Shown piece by piece: positions 43,487-52,853 of a stretch of 64,000 nucleotides of DNA. The stretch lies in the NCBI RefSeq assembly GCF_030053115.1, contig NZ_CP125619.1, positions 6,161,001 through 6,225,000 on the forward strand, written 5' to 3'. Under the pieces are notes generated by a model, which saw only the letters and a program-made list of their open reading frames with translations, did not search any database and had not been told where the DNA came from. This DNA comes from Pseudomonas svalbardensis. GTDB lineage: Bacteria; Pseudomonadota; Gammaproteobacteria; Pseudomonadales; Pseudomonadaceae. The position numbers were made by a program, and so were the translations under genes. Position 1 is the first letter of the stretch, and every line of letters starts with the position of its first letter.

Positions 43487-44248
43487 TTACTTATCGTCAG
43501 CTTTGCCCGGAACATTAGCGGTTTCGCCACTTGTACCTTCAACTTCTTCTTTCATGCGCTTGAGGCCCAAGTGCCGCACGTCGGTGCCACGCACCAGGTA
43601 AATCACCAGCTCCGCGATATTGCGCGCGTGGTCGCCGATCCGTTCCAGCGAACGCAGCACCCAGATAATGCTCAAGACCCGCGAGATAGAGCGCGGGTCT
43701 TCCATCATGTAGGTGGCGAGTTCGCGCAGCGCGGTTTTGTATTCGCGGTCGATGATCTTGTCGTACTGGGCCACCGACAACGCCAGGTCGGCGTCGAAGC
43801 GGGCAAAAGCGTCCAGTGCATCGCGAACCATGTTGCGCACCTGGTCGCCAATGTGGCGAACCTCGACGTAACCCCGCGGGGCTTCGCCTTCTTCGCACAA
43901 CTGGATGGCACGACGGGCAATCTTGGTCGCTTCGTCACCGATGCGCTCCAGGTCGATTACCGACTTGGAGATGCTGATGATCAAACGCAAGTCCGACGCT
44001 GCCGGCTGACGGCGAGCCAGAATGCGCAGGCATTCTTCGTCGATGTTGCGTTCCATCTGGTTGATCTGGTCGTCGATCTCGCGAACCTGCTGGGCCAGGC
44101 CAGAGTCAGCCTCGATCAGCGCGGTCACCGCGTCGTTGACCTGCTTCTCGACCAGGCCGCCCATGGCCAGGAGGTGGCTGCGCACTTCCTCGAGCTCAGC
44201 GTTGAACTGCGCGGAGATGTGATGGGTAAGGCCTTCTTTACTAATCAT
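43487..44248 (-). CDS. phoU: Phosphate signalling protein PhoU
   Basis: The 253-residue all-helical protein has two PhoU repeats, with EVRSHLLAMGGLVEKQVNDAV and DLERIGDEATKIARRAI in the first and SLERIGDHARNIAE in the second; the E/D-rich motifs bind metal clusters. It links Pst to PhoR and keeps the Pho response off when phosphate is plentiful. It ends the minus-strand operon, 71 bp after pstB. Confidence 0.96.
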   Translation of the reverse strand: MISKEGLTHHISAQFNAELEEVRSHLLAMGGLVEKQVNDAVTALIEADSGLAQQVREIDDQINQMERNIDEECLRILARRQPAASDLRLIISISKSVIDLERIGDEATKIARRAIQLCEEGEAPRGYVEVRHIGDQVRNMVRDALDAFARFDADLALSVAQYDKIIDREYKTALRELATYMMEDPRSISRVLSIIWVLRSLERIGDHARNIAELVIYLVRGTDVRHLGLKRMKEEVEGTSGETANVPGKADDK

Positions 44249-44319
44249 GTTGGCGTCCTTGGAGCGTCCGGTAAGGTGCGGTGGACCGCAGCGTCAGTTC
44301 AGTGAGCAACAACAGCTTC

Positions 44320-45153
44320 CTAGCCGTAGCGACCAGTGATGTAGTCTTCGGTCTGCTTCTTCGCCGGATTGGTGAACAGGGTGTCGGTGTCGCCGAATTC
44401 CACCAGTTTGCCCATGTACATGAACGCCGTGTAGTCAGAAACCCGCGCGGCCTGTTGCATGTTGTGGGTCACGATGACGATGGTGAACTTCGATTTCAGT
44501 TCGTAGATCAGCTCTTCGACTTTCAGCGTGGAGATCGGGTCGAGTGCCGAGCACGGTTCGTCGAGCAGCAGCACCTCCGGCTCCACGGCGATGGTGCGAG
44601 CGATCACCAGACGTTGTTGCTGACCACCGGACAGGCCGAGTGCCGATTCGTGCAGACGGTCTTTGACTTCGTCCCACAGTGCCGCGCCTTTCAACGCCCA
44701 CTCGACGGCTTCGTCGAGGATGCGCTTCTTGTTGATGCCCTGGATGCGCAGGCCGTAGACCACGTTCTCGTAGATGGTTTTCGGAAACGGGTTCGGCTTC
44801 TGGAACACCATGCCAACGCGACGACGCAACTCGGCCACGTCTTCGCCCTTGCGGTAGATGTTGTTGCCGTAGAGGTTGATCGCGCCTTCGACACGACAGC
44901 CATCCACCAGGTCGTTCATGCGGTTGAACGTACGCAGCAGTGTGGACTTGCCGCAGCCGGACGGGCCGATGAAGGCGGTCACGCGCTGTTTCGGGATGTT
45001 CAGGCTGACGTCGTACAGCGCTTGTTTGTCGCCGTAGAACAGGTTCAGGCCTGGTACTTCGATCGCGACGGTTTCCTGCTCGAGGCTCAAGCTCTGTTTA
45101 TCGCGACCCAGCGCCGACATGTTGATGCCGTGGGTATGTGCTTCGTGCTGCAT
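44320..45153 (-). CDS. pstB: Phosphate ABC transporter ATPase PstB
   Basis: The 277-residue protein has Walker [10 protein letters not shown], the signature [14 protein letters not shown], Walker [13 protein letters not shown] and the switch His in VTHNMQQA. It powers phosphate uptake with PstA and PstC. The frame has a ~28-residue N-terminal extension (HAEAHTHG...) before the fold starts, common in Pseudomonas. A REP pair lies between it and pstA. Confidence 0.97.
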   Translation of the reverse strand: MQHEAHTHGINMSALGRDKQSLSLEQETVAIEVPGLNLFYGDKQALYDVSLNIPKQRVTAFIGPSGCGKSTLLRTFNRMNDLVDGCRVEGAINLYGNNIYRKGEDVAELRRRVGMVFQKPNPFPKTIYENVVYGLRIQGINKKRILDEAVEWALKGAALWDEVKDRLHESALGLSGGQQQRLVIARTIAVEPEVLLLDEPCSALDPISTLKVEELIYELKSKFTIVIVTHNMQQAARVSDYTAFMYMGKLVEFGDTDTLFTNPAKKQTEDYITGRYG

Positions 45154-45190
45154 GGGAGGCTCCCTGTGCTAACAAATTCGGTTCGGTTTT

Positions 45191-45279
45191 TGTGGGAGCG
45201 AGCCTGCTCGCGATTCAGGCAATGCGGTTTAACTCTGAAACCGCGGTGATGCCATCGCGAGCAAGCTCGCTCCCACATA
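45191..45279. repeat. REP pair between pstA and pstB
   Basis: TGTGGGAGCGAGCCTGCTCG and its inverse CGAGCAAGCTCGCTCCCACA bracket a 45-nt spacer. As it lies inside the operon it may affect mRNA stability between pstA and pstB. Confidence 0.9.
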
Positions 45280-45299
45280 GAAATCAGTGCTGCATGAAA

Positions 45300-46970
45300 T
45301 CAGCTATCCAGCGCTTTGTATTTTTCGCGCAGGTGGTTACGGATATAAACGGCCGACAGGTTCAACGTCGCGATCACCAGCACCAGCAACAGCGCCGTGG
45401 CGTACACCAGTGGGCGTGCCGCTTCGACGTTCGGGCTCTGGAAGCCGACGTCATAAATGTGGAAGCCAAGGTGCATGATCTTCTGGTCCAGGTGCAGGTA
45501 TGGATAGTTGCCATCCACCGGCAGCGACGGCGCCAGTTTCACTACACCCACCAGCATCAGCGGCGCTACTTCACCGGCGGCACGGGCCACCGCGAGGATC
45601 ATGCCGGTCATCATCGCCGGGCTGGCCATCGGGATGACGATCTTCCACAAGGTCTCAGCCTTGGTCGCGCCGAGGGCCAACGAGCCTTCACGTACGGTGC
45701 GAGGAATCCGTGCAAGACCTTCTTCGGTCGCCACGATCACCACCGGCACCGCCAGCAGCGCCAGGGTCAGCGAAGCCCAGAGCAAACCCGGCGTACCGAA
45801 GGTCGGTGCCGGCAGCGCTTCCGGGAAGAACAGGCGGTCAACCGAGCCACCTAACACGTAAACGAAGAAGCCCAAACCGAACACGCCGTAAACGATTGCC
45901 GGAACACCCGCGAGATTGTTCACCGCGATACGGATGATCCGGGTCAGGGTGTTCTGCTTGGCGTATTCACGCAGGTACACCGCCGCCAGCACGCCGAACG
46001 GAGTAACGATCATCGCCATGATCAGCGTCATCATCACGGTGCCGAAAATCGCCGGGAAGATCCCGCCCTCGGTGTTCGCTTCACGCGGGTCGTCCGACAG
46101 GAATTCCCAGATCTTGCTGAAGTAGAAGCCGACCTTGGTAACGGTGCCCATCGCGTTCGGCTGGTAGGCGTGTACCACTTTACCGATGCTGATTTCGATT
46201 TCTTTGCCGTTCGCATCGCGGGCCGTCAGGCTGTCGCGGTTGAATTGGGCGTGCAGGTCATTCAGACGGGCTTCGATGTCCTGATAGCGCGCATTGAGCT
46301 CAGCGCGCTCGGATTCCATGTCCGCTTGTGCAGCAGCGTCGAGCTTGCCTGCCAACTCCAGTTTGCGACCGTGCAGACGCACACGCTCCAGCCCTGCGTT
46401 GATCGCGCCGATGTCGACCTTTTCAAGGATCTTGAGCTGCGCGGCGAGCTTGTTGACGCGTTCCACACGCGCTTGCAACTCAGGCCACGCCGCTTCGCCT
46501 TCAGCGATGACCTTGCCGTCCTGTTTGACGTTGACCAGGTAGCCGTAGAAGTTGCCCCACTCACGACGCTCGATGGCCATCAGCTCTGGCGGCGTCTTCT
46601 GGTTAGTCAGCCACTCGCCGACGATCCAGGTGAAGTCGTTGCCGTTCAGGTCACGGTTGCCGACTTTGATCAGCTCGCGGGTCATGAACTCCGGGCCCTG
46701 GTCGGGCACCGGCAGGCCAGCGCTTTTCAGGCGCTCGCGCGGCACTTCTTCTTTCTGCACCACTTCGCCGATGACGAGGTGATTGGCCTGGCCCGGCACG
46801 TCGTAACTGGCGTGCACCAGGTCCGCCGGCCAGAAATGGCCCAGACCGCGCACGGCAATCACTGCCAACAAGCCAATGGTCATGATGACCGCGATGGACA
46901 CCGCGCCACCGCTGATCCAGACGCCGGGGGCGCCGCTCTTGAACCATCCTTTCAGGGAGTTCTGTTTCAC
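45300..46970 (-). CDS. pstA: Phosphate ABC transporter permease PstA
   Basis: The 556-residue protein is much longer than E. coli PstA (about 296 residues). The C-terminal ~280 residues form the usual permease with membrane segments and the EGLARIPRTVREGSLALGATKAET coupling loop. The N-terminal ~270 residues have one membrane segment and a large soluble, partly coiled-coil domain (KLELAGKLDAAAQADMESERAELNARYQD). This extended form is normal in Pseudomonas. It follows pstC by 15 bp. Confidence 0.95.
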   Translation of the reverse strand: MKQNSLKGWFKSGAPGVWISGGAVSIAVIMTIGLLAVIAVRGLGHFWPADLVHASYDVPGQANHLVIGEVVQKEEVPRERLKSAGLPVPDQGPEFMTRELIKVGNRDLNGNDFTWIVGEWLTNQKTPPELMAIERREWGNFYGYLVNVKQDGKVIAEGEAAWPELQARVERVNKLAAQLKILEKVDIGAINAGLERVRLHGRKLELAGKLDAAAQADMESERAELNARYQDIEARLNDLHAQFNRDSLTARDANGKEIEISIGKVVHAYQPNAMGTVTKVGFYFSKIWEFLSDDPREANTEGGIFPAIFGTVMMTLIMAMIVTPFGVLAAVYLREYAKQNTLTRIIRIAVNNLAGVPAIVYGVFGLGFFVYVLGGSVDRLFFPEALPAPTFGTPGLLWASLTLALLAVPVVIVATEEGLARIPRTVREGSLALGATKAETLWKIVIPMASPAMMTGMILAVARAAGEVAPLMLVGVVKLAPSLPVDGNYPYLHLDQKIMHLGFHIYDVGFQSPNVEAARPLVYATALLLVLVIATLNLSAVYIRNHLREKYKALDS

Positions 46971-46985
46971 AGACTTCTACCTTTC

Positions 46986-49268
46986 TTAAAGCGACGAGTA
47001 TTTCTTGCGCAGACGCTGACGAATCAGTTCCGCGAGGGTGTTCATGACGAAGGTGAACATCAGCAGCACCAGCGCCGAGAGGAACAGCACGCGGTAGTGG
47101 CTGCCGCCGACTTCCGATTCGGGCATTTCCACCGCGACGTTGGCGGCCAGTGTGCGCAGACCTTCGAACAGGTTCATTTCCATGACCGGCGTGTTACCGG
47201 TGGCCATCAGTACGATCATGGTTTCGCCGACCGCACGGCCCATGCCGATCATCAGCGCCGAGAAAATGCCCGGGCTGGCGGTGAGGATCACCACGCGAGT
47301 CATGGTCTGCCACGGCGTGGCACCGAGCGCCAGGGAGCCGAGGGTCAAGCCACGTGGCACGCTGAACACGGCGTCTTCGGCGATGGAGTAGATGTTCGGG
47401 ATCACCGCGAAGCCCATGGCCAGACCGACCACCAGTGCATTGCGCTGGTCGTAGGTGATGCCCAGGTCGTGGGAGATCCACATGCGCATGTCGCCGCCGA
47501 AGAACCAGGTTTCCATGTACGGGCTCATGTACAGCGAGAGCCAGCCTACAAACAGAATCACAGGGATCAGGATCGCGCTTTCCCAACCGTCCGGCACTTT
47601 CAGGCGGATCGATTCAGGCAGGCGACTGAAGACGAAACCAGCCACCAGAATGCCGATGGGCAGGAGCATCAGCAGACTGAAGATGCCCGGCAAATGCCCT
47701 TCAACATACGGTGCCAGGAACAAGCCGGCGAAGAAGCCGAGGATCACCGTCGGCATCGCTTCCATCAACTCGATCACCGGTTTGACCTTGCGGCGCAAGC
47801 TTGGGGCCATGAAGTATGCGGTGTAGATCGCCGCAGCGACGGCCAGCGGCGCGGCCAACAGCATGGCGTAGAACGCGGCCTTCAAGGTACCGAAGGTCAG
47901 CGGAGACAGGCTCATTTTCGGTTCGAAGTCGGTGTTGGCCGCGGTCGATTGCCAGACGTATTTAGGCTCGTCGTAGTTCTCGTACCAGACCTTGCTCCAC
48001 AACGCGCTCCACGATACTTCCGGGTGCGGGTTCTCCAGCAACAGTGGCTGCACCTTACCGTTGGCCTCGACGATGATGCGGTTGGCACGCGGCGACAGAC
48101 CGAAAATGCCTTGGCCTTCCACCACCTGATCGACCAGCAACGTGCGGTGAGCGGTACTGTGGAAGACGCCGAGCTTGCCGGACGCGTCGAGGGCAACGAA
48201 GCCTTTGCGACGTTCTTCGGCGGTGATTTCAACAATCGGCGCGGTGCCCATCTGGAAGGTACGAATCTGCTTCAGACGCAGCTCGCCGTCCGGGTCGCGC
48301 GCCATGAACCACTGGGCCAGACCACCTTTGGAGTCACCGAGGATCAGCGAGATGCCGCCCACCAGCTGGGTGCTGGCGGTAATCTCGGCATCGCCGTTTT
48401 CGAGCAGCTTGTAGCGACCATTGAGGCTCTTGTCGCGCAGGCTGAACACATCGGCCTGGGCCCGACCGTTAATCACGTACAGCCACTGCTGACGTGGGTC
48501 GACGAAGATGTTTTTCACCGGCTCAGTCATCTGCGGCAGATCGATGCGCTTCTGCTCGTTGGTGATTTCGCCGGTCATCATGTTTTCTTCGCTGGTCAGC
48601 GACAAAACATTGAGTTGTGAACCGGTGGAGCCGACCAGCATCAGGGTCGAATCGGTCGCGTTAAGGCTGACGTGCTCTAGCGCGCCGCCCGTCTCGTTCA
48701 GTGCGATCGGCGTTTCACCGTACGGATACTCGACGGCTGGCGTAATGGTCTTCTTGCCGTCTGGGTAGCTGACTTTATAGGTATGACGGAACACCAGTGC
48801 CTGACCGTTGGACAGGCCCACCGCTACCAGTGGATGACCTGGCTGGTCTTCACCGATAGAAGTCACGCTGACGCCGGCCGGAACCTTCAGATCGACGCGT
48901 TTGAGTTCGGCGCCACTGTCGATATCGAAGAACAGCGCCTGGCCCTTGTCGGAAACCCGCATGGCGACCTGGTTCTGTTCTTCCAGGGAGATCATCAACG
49001 GCTTGCCGGCGTCTTGCATCCAGGCCGGCGTGATGGCGTCCTTGGAGGTCAGGTCGGCCCCCTGAAACAGGGGCGCGACAATGTAAGCGAGGAAGAAAAA
49101 GATCAGCGTGATCGCGCCAAGAACGGCAAGGCCGCCCACGAGGACGTACCAGCGGGTCAGGCGATCTTTGAGCGCGCGGATGCGGCGCTTGCGTTGCAGC
49201 TCAGGCGTATTGAAATCAATTCGCTTGGGAGGATTAGTAGTCATGGTGGAATTGGCCAGATCATTCAT
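46986..49268 (-). CDS. pstC: Phosphate ABC transporter permease PstC
   Basis: The 760-residue protein has an N-terminal membrane segment (WYVLVGGLAVLGAITLIFFFL), a large beta-rich periplasmic domain of about 370 residues (residues 65-440) and a C-terminal permease with the EDAVFSVPRGLTLGSLALGATPWQT loop. This is more than twice the length of E. coli PstC and is the Pseudomonas type. The ATG at 49268 with AGGGTG 6 nt upstream is chosen over a GTG two codons earlier. Two Pho boxes lie 23-51 bp upstream. Confidence 0.94.
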   Translation of the reverse strand: MNDLANSTMTTNPPKRIDFNTPELQRKRRIRALKDRLTRWYVLVGGLAVLGAITLIFFFLAYIVAPLFQGADLTSKDAITPAWMQDAGKPLMISLEEQNQVAMRVSDKGQALFFDIDSGAELKRVDLKVPAGVSVTSIGEDQPGHPLVAVGLSNGQALVFRHTYKVSYPDGKKTITPAVEYPYGETPIALNETGGALEHVSLNATDSTLMLVGSTGSQLNVLSLTSEENMMTGEITNEQKRIDLPQMTEPVKNIFVDPRQQWLYVINGRAQADVFSLRDKSLNGRYKLLENGDAEITASTQLVGGISLILGDSKGGLAQWFMARDPDGELRLKQIRTFQMGTAPIVEITAEERRKGFVALDASGKLGVFHSTAHRTLLVDQVVEGQGIFGLSPRANRIIVEANGKVQPLLLENPHPEVSWSALWSKVWYENYDEPKYVWQSTAANTDFEPKMSLSPLTFGTLKAAFYAMLLAAPLAVAAAIYTAYFMAPSLRRKVKPVIELMEAMPTVILGFFAGLFLAPYVEGHLPGIFSLLMLLPIGILVAGFVFSRLPESIRLKVPDGWESAILIPVILFVGWLSLYMSPYMETWFFGGDMRMWISHDLGITYDQRNALVVGLAMGFAVIPNIYSIAEDAVFSVPRGLTLGSLALGATPWQTMTRVVILTASPGIFSALMIGMGRAVGETMIVLMATGNTPVMEMNLFEGLRTLAANVAVEMPESEVGGSHYRVLFLSALVLLMFTFVMNTLAELIRQRLRKKYSSL

Positions 49269-49290
49269 GCGCACACCCTAGCGAACCTGT

Positions 49291-49319
49291 ATGACAGAAA
49301 GATGACAATGCAGTGACGC
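49291..49319 (-). promoter_or_regulatory. Tandem Pho boxes before pstC
   Basis: On the plus strand ATGACAG-AAAG-ATGACAA is an almost perfect inverted Pho box (49291-49308), and a third half-site GTGACGC follows four bases later (49313-49319). The array faces pstC, giving it phosphate control apart from pstS. Confidence 0.85.
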
Positions 49320-49369
49320 AACAAATCCGCCGCCTGTGGGAACTGGCAGCGGACCGAAAATTTGGGGGT

Positions 49370-49469
49370 TGTAGGAGCTGTCGAGGGAAACGAGGCTGCG
49401 ATCTTTTGATCTTGCGGTTAGAAGCCTGATCAAAAGATCGCAGCCTCGGTTCCCTCGACAGCTCCTACA
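49370..49469. repeat. 42-bp near-perfect palindrome between pstS and pstC
   Basis: Arms at 49370-49411 and 49428-49469 pair at 41 of 42 positions around a 16-nt loop. They begin TGTAGGAGCTGTCGAGGG and contain CTGCGATCTTTTGATC, a known Pseudomonas REP class. In RNA it would form a very stable hairpin 30 bp after the pstS stop. Confidence 0.92.
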
Positions 49470-49498
49470 GAGTCCAGGTTTACCCCGGACTCAAGGTT

Positions 49499-50497
49499 TT
49501 ACTTTTTTGCGACGTTGCCGCCTTCTTGCAGACCCAGGTCAGCCAGTGCTTTTGCAGCAACCTTGGCCGGCAGTGGGATGTAGCCGTCTTTCACCACAAC
49601 TTCTTGACCCTGTTTGGACAGGATCAGCTTCACGAACTCGGCTTCCAGCGGGGCCAGAGGCTTGTTCGGGGCTTTGTTGACGTAAACGTAGAGGAAGCGC
49701 GACAGCGGGTACTTGCCGTTCAGGGCGTTTTCTTCGGTGTCTTCGACGAACTCGGTGCTGCCTTTCTTGGCCAGAGCTACCGTTTTCACGCTAGCGGTTT
49801 TGTAGCCAATGCCCGAGTAACCAACGCCGTTCAGCGAGGAGCTGATCGATTGCACGACCGAAGCCGAGCCTGGTTGTTCGTTGACGTTTGGCTTGTAGTC
49901 GCCTTTGCACAGGGCTTCTTCTTTGAAGTAGCCATAAGTGCCGGATACCGAGTTACGACCGAACAGTTGCACTGGCTTGTTGGCCAGGTCGCCGGTCACA
50001 CCCAGGTCACCCCAGGTTTTCACGTCAGCTTTGGCGCCGCACAGACGAGTCGAGGAGAAGATCGCGTCGACCTGTTCCATGGTCAGGTGCTGGATCGGGT
50101 TGTCCTTGTGCACGAACACAGCCAGGGCATCCACGGCAACCGGGATAGCAGTTGGCTTGTAGCCGTATTTGGTTTCGAAGGCTTGCAGCTCGTTATCCTT
50201 CATCTTGCGGCTCATCGGGCCCAGGTTAGCGGTGCCTTCAGTCAGCGCAGGTGGCGCGGTAGAAGAACCGGCGGCCTGAATCTGGATATTTACGTTCGGG
50301 TATTCTTTTTTGTAGTTCTCAGCCCACAGGGTCATGAGGTTAGCCAGGGTATCGGAGCCGACGCTGGACAGGTTGCCCGACACACCAGTGGTCTTGGTGT
50401 AGCTCGGGATAGCAGGGTCAACAGCGGCAACCGCGTTGGCAGTCGCAACGCCAGCAGCGACAAAAGTCATTGCCGCCATCAAACGCTTCAGTTTCAT
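49499..50497 (-). CDS. pstS: Periplasmic phosphate-binding protein PstS
   Basis: The 332-residue precursor has a signal peptide ([20 protein letters not shown] then NAVAA) and the phosphate-binding fold: [44 protein letters not shown] and [19 protein letters not shown]. It captures phosphate for PstCAB and in Pseudomonas is also found outside the cell. It has its own Pho box and is separated from pstC by a large hairpin, so it can be made in excess. Confidence 0.96.
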   Translation of the reverse strand: MKLKRLMAAMTFVAAGVATANAVAAVDPAIPSYTKTTGVSGNLSSVGSDTLANLMTLWAENYKKEYPNVNIQIQAAGSSTAPPALTEGTANLGPMSRKMKDNELQAFETKYGYKPTAIPVAVDALAVFVHKDNPIQHLTMEQVDAIFSSTRLCGAKADVKTWGDLGVTGDLANKPVQLFGRNSVSGTYGYFKEEALCKGDYKPNVNEQPGSASVVQSISSSLNGVGYSGIGYKTASVKTVALAKKGSTEFVEDTEENALNGKYPLSRFLYVYVNKAPNKPLAPLEAEFVKLILSKQGQEVVVKDGYIPLPAKVAAKALADLGLQEGGNVAKK

Positions 50498-50574
50498 GCC
50501 TTACTCCTAGCAGATAGGTGTGTTAAGTCGGGGCCAAGTATCAGCAGGCCGTGTGAACACTCTATGGCTGAAAT

Positions 50575-50592
50575 ATGACAATTAGATGAAAG
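50575..50592 (-). promoter_or_regulatory. Pho box before pstS
   Basis: ATGACAA-TTAG-ATGAAAG on the plus strand is two inverted Pho half-sites (TTGTCAT and CTTTCAT on the minus strand), 78 bp before the pstS start. Confidence 0.75.
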
Positions 50593-50630
50593 GCCAGCAT
50601 TCGATTGTTTGCCGGGTGATTTGCGTTGCC

Positions 50631-50704
50631 CCCTTCGCGAGCAGGCTCGCTCCCACAGTGGTCCGCGTTCAACCTGTGGGAGCGAGCCTGCTCGCGAAAG
50701 GGCC
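50631..50704. repeat. REP pair downstream of the MFS gene
   Basis: CCCTTCGCGAGCAGGCTCGC and its exact inverse flank a 20-nt spacer. It separates the MFS stop from the pstS promoter. Confidence 0.92.
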
Positions 50705-50728
50705 AGTACAGTCGATGAAAGGCTCGGC

Positions 50729-52027
50729 TTAGCGACCCTTCTTCCAGAGGTACGCGCCCACCAGAATCCCGACACCGCAAATGATCGCTACGTAATAGGC
50801 AGGCCCCATCGGGCTTTCCTTCAGCAGCAGGGTGACAACCATCGGGGTCAGGCCGCCGAAGATGGCGTAGGCCAGGTTGTAGGAGAACGACAGCCCGCTG
50901 AAGCGCACCACCGCCGGGAAGGCTTTGACCATCACATACGGCACTGCACCGATAGTGCCGACCAGCAAGCCGGTCAAGGCGTACATCGGGAACAGCCAGT
51001 CCGGGTGGTTGAACAGGCTGTGGTAGAAGGTCCACGAACTGATCAGCAACGCGGCACTGCCGAACACGAAGACACGACCCGCGCCGAAGCGGTCAGCCAG
51101 TGCACCGGAGGCGACGCAGCCCAGGCTCAGAAACACGATCGCCAGGCTGTTGGCCTGCAATGCGGTGGTTGGCGAGAAGTGGTAGACGGTCTGCAGCACG
51201 GTCGGGGTCATCAGAATGATCACGATGATGCCGGCAGACAGCAGCCAGGTCAGCAGCATGGAAATCAGGATCGCCCCGCGATGGTCACGCAACACGGCGC
51301 GCAGCGGCACTTCTTCTGCCAGGGCCTTGCGCAGTTGCAGCTCGGCGAATACAGGGGTTTCGTGCAACCAGCGGCGCAGGTAAACCGAGAACAGGCCGAA
51401 CACGCCACCCAGCAGGAACGGAATCCGCCAGGCGTAATCCGAGACTTCGACCGGGGTATAAATGCTGTTGATCGCGGTGGCGACCAGCGAGCCCAGCAGG
51501 ATGCCAGCCGTCAGCCCGCTGGTCAGGGTGCCGCAGGCATAACCGATATGACGCTGCGGCACGTGTTCGGAAACGAATACCCACGCGCCCGGCACTTCAC
51601 CGCCAATTGCCGCGCCCTGAATCACCCGCATCAGCAGCAGCAGGATCGGCGCCCACATGCCGATCTGCGCGTAAGTCGGCAACAGGCCCATGATCAGGGT
51701 CGGCACCGCCATCATGAAAATGCTAAGAGTGAACATCTTCTTGCGTCCCAACAGGTCGCCGAAGTGCGCCATAACAATGCCGCCCAGTGGCCGCGCCAGG
51801 TAGCCGGCGGCAAAGATCCCGAAGGTCTGCATCAAGCGCAGCCACTCGGGCATGTCGGCCGGGAAGAACAGCTTGCCGACCACCGTGGCGAAGAACACGA
51901 AGATGATGAAATCGTAAAACTCCAGCGCACCGCCCAGGGCAGACAGCGACAAAGTCTTGTAATCGCTGCGGGTCAGCGGACGTGCGGATTGAGTGGACTG
52001 CGCGATGCTCGAGGGCGCTGTGGTCAT
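50729..52027 (-). CDS. MFS metabolite:proton symporter
   Basis: The 432-residue protein has twelve predicted membrane helices and the MFS loop HFGDLLGRKKMF between helices 2 and 3. The YDFIIFVFFATVVGKLFFP start and VIQGAAIGGEVPGAWVFVSEHVP are typical of the metabolite:H+ symporter branch, which includes carriers of dicarboxylates and citrate. The exact substrate cannot be read from sequence. An MFS gene lies beside pstS in related Pseudomonas. Confidence 0.88.
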   Translation of the reverse strand: MTTAPSSIAQSTQSARPLTRSDYKTLSLSALGGALEFYDFIIFVFFATVVGKLFFPADMPEWLRLMQTFGIFAAGYLARPLGGIVMAHFGDLLGRKKMFTLSIFMMAVPTLIMGLLPTYAQIGMWAPILLLLMRVIQGAAIGGEVPGAWVFVSEHVPQRHIGYACGTLTSGLTAGILLGSLVATAINSIYTPVEVSDYAWRIPFLLGGVFGLFSVYLRRWLHETPVFAELQLRKALAEEVPLRAVLRDHRGAILISMLLTWLLSAGIIVIILMTPTVLQTVYHFSPTTALQANSLAIVFLSLGCVASGALADRFGAGRVFVFGSAALLISSWTFYHSLFNHPDWLFPMYALTGLLVGTIGAVPYVMVKAFPAVVRFSGLSFSYNLAYAIFGGLTPMVVTLLLKESPMGPAYYVAIICGVGILVGAYLWKKGR

Positions 52028-52391
52028 GGCAAGGCTTCTCTTATAGTCGGATCTGCAACCTCAACAACGCTGGCCGAGGCTTGGGCAGGTCCGGCACGAT
52101 AACAAATTGTTCGAAAAAGCACATAGAGGTGCGTATTTGACGGTCGAAATGAGAACCGGACGGTCGTCTCGGAGTCTACCGACCGATATACTCGCAATCC
52201 TGCACCTGCTTGTAAGGGGTTGCTGTGCGAAAACGTCGTTGGCAGCCGTCAGCCGATTTCGCAGAGTTTCCCTTTAGGCGCCTTACGAAAAACGTGACGA
52301 ACGTAGTATGTTCGGGGCTGAATCGTTTTTCCTTGAGACGGCTATTCACCTGAAGTACCAATGAGAGTCACGGGTCAGAGGCACCCCCGGC
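52028..52391. other. 364-bp divergent intergenic region with a CGGTCG repeat array
   Basis: No gene was found. Two direct copies of GACGGTCG (52139-52146 and 52159-52166) are exactly 20 bp apart, and an inverted CGACCG (52180-52185) follows about 20 bp later. This helical-phase spacing between divergent genes is as expected for a regulator's binding site. The rest shows nothing clear. Confidence 0.5.
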
Positions 52392-52796
52392 ATGATAGAG
52401 CTCGAACAAGAAGATCCAATCCCGCAAGGCGACCTTGCCCTGCAAATTACCGCGCTTCCTCGCGAAACCAACGGCTTTGGCGATATTTTCGGCGGTTGGC
52501 TGGTGTCGCAGATGGATTTGGCCGGCACCGCAATGGCCAGCAAAGTCGCGGGTGGTCGCGTGGCCACGGTTGCGATCGACCGCATGGCGTTTCTGGTTCC
52601 GGTAGCGGTGGGTGCTCAGCTCTCCTTCTATACCCAGGCGCTGGAAATCGGCCGCAGCTCGATTCAGATGATGGTCGAAGTCTGGAGTGACGATCCGCTG
52701 TCCAGCGAATGGCGTAAAGTGACGGAAGCCGTGTTTGTGTTCGTCGCCATCGACGGCAGCGGTCGCACCCGTTCGGTTCCGCCTAGAGCTCGTTAA
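52392..52796 (+). CDS. Hotdog-fold acyl-CoA thioesterase (YciA-like)
   Basis: The 134-residue protein has the hotdog signature TNGFGDIFGGWLVSQMDLAG (about 27-46), with the catalytic Asp in that helix, and FLVPVAVGAQLSFYTQALEIGRSS. Such enzymes hydrolyse acyl-CoA, often as hexamers. The C-terminal VFVFVAIDGSGRTRSVP strand is also typical. No operon partner is evident; the next gene begins 57 bp later. Confidence 0.9.
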   Translation: MIELEQEDPIPQGDLALQITALPRETNGFGDIFGGWLVSQMDLAGTAMASKVAGGRVATVAIDRMAFLVPVAVGAQLSFYTQALEIGRSSIQMMVEVWSDDPLSSEWRKVTEAVFVFVAIDGSGRTRSVPPRAR

Positions 52797-52853
52797 ACAC
52801 TGCGACCTTTCTGCGGTCCATTGCAGTCATTGTTCCTGATCGAGAGTTGCCCC

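Noticed and set aside
46170..48620. An 816-codon plus-strand frame across pstA and pstC
   Set aside because: Antisense to two well-supported permease genes; composition is that of a shadow frame, with no recognisable domain.
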